Assembly (NCBI GenBank): GCA_029052265.1
Contig: JAIDJJ010000227.1
Coordinates: forward strand, 1-6,297
Direction: 5' to 3'
Source: Muribaculaceae bacterium
GTDB lineage: Bacteria; Bacteroidota; Bacteroidia; Bacteroidales; Muribaculaceae
Length of the DNA stretch: 6,297 bases
The notes under the pieces were generated by a model. It worked only from the letters and a program-made list of their open reading frames with translations. It did no database searches and was not told where the DNA came from. The translations under genes were made by a program, and so were the position numbers. This document shows, one piece after another, positions 6,122-6,297 of the stretch; positions within the stretch are counted from its first letter, which is position 1, and each line of letters opens with the position of its first letter.

Positions 6122-6153
6122 CAAATCTACAATTGCGCCTTAGGATTGTCAAA
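6122..6153 (-). promoter_or_regulatory. Bacteroidetes-type promoter of the uridine phosphorylase gene
   Basis: On the minus strand, TTTGAC (6153 down to 6148) is followed by TAGATTTG (6129 down to 6122), an exact TAnnTTTG -7 element. Twenty bases separate the TTG from the -7 element, within the 19-21 range known for Bacteroides promoters. Transcription should start near 6117, giving a leader of about 100 bases. That leader contains a short hairpin (AATCT/AGATT, 6061-6075) and a possible 9-codon frame at 6086-6115. Confidence 0.75.
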
Positions 6154-6297
6154 TTTGAAAACCCTTATTAAGGTTCACATTTAAAATATGCCACTTAACG
6201 GGTATCCTTTCGAACAAATACAAGAAGTAACATCTTGCGCTTGATTATTTCGATCTGCATTTATGACATTGACAGTCCATTAATGATGATGTTGATA
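6154..6297. other. Upstream flank, nothing assignable
   Basis: Both strands show only short frames (for example 18 codons at 6188-6244 on the plus strand), without family resemblance. An imperfect dyad, AACCCTTATTAAGGTT at 6160-6175, lies just upstream of the -33 element and could be an operator, but its symmetry is weak. Confidence 0.5.

Noticed and set aside
6188..6244. 18-codon plus-strand frame at the right end
   Set aside because: Too short and without promoter or family support.
1..6297. Mobile element, CRISPR array, toxin-antitoxin or defence island
   Set aside because: No transposase, integrase, regular repeat array or paired small toxin/antitoxin genes seen; DprA alone does not indicate a defence system.

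Overview
The window looks like a chromosomal segment from a Bacteroidales-type bacterium, possibly close to Muribaculaceae or Bacteroides. Three things point there. Genes start without Shine-Dalgarno sequences. Two promoter-like sites match the Bacteroidetes -7 consensus TAnnTTTG, one of them with a well-placed -33 TTG. The protein families and gene order are also of the kind seen in that order (family memory, not a search). There is no insertion sequence, tRNA, rRNA or CRISPR array.

Layout: positions 1-562 are AT-rich and largely non-coding, opening with a strong GC-rich hairpin at 7-35. A plus-strand gene for a membrane-anchored YpfJ-type neutral zinc metallopeptidase follows (563-1432). 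It converges on a small minus-strand DUF4250 gene of 59 residues (1529-1708). Between their 3' ends is a perfect 25-bp inverted repeat (1451-1506), the likely shared terminator.

A tightly packed plus-strand run covers 1846-5082: an exported Ntn-type acyltransferase/amidohydrolase, a two-helix membrane protein resembling YcxB proteins, a hotdog-fold acyl-CoA thioesterase, and DprA. The gaps are 5, 16 and 6 bases, so one transcript is likely, starting at a candidate promoter near 1740. A minus-strand uridine phosphorylase gene (5140-6018) converges on dprA across a 57-base gap with an AT-rich hairpin, and its promoter is recognisable at 6122-6153. The last 144 bases hold nothing I can assign.

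The genes do not form one obvious pathway. DprA handles incoming single-stranded DNA and loads RecA; the phosphorylase salvages pyrimidine nucleosides; the thioesterase and the exported Ntn hydrolase act on acyl bonds in different compartments. I see no clear new defence or mobile system. The points most worth a second look are the small DUF4250 gene, the unusually long perfect hairpin, the signal peptide ending exactly before the presumed catalytic cysteine, and the orphan terminator-like hairpin at the left edge with a possible small minus-strand transcript.
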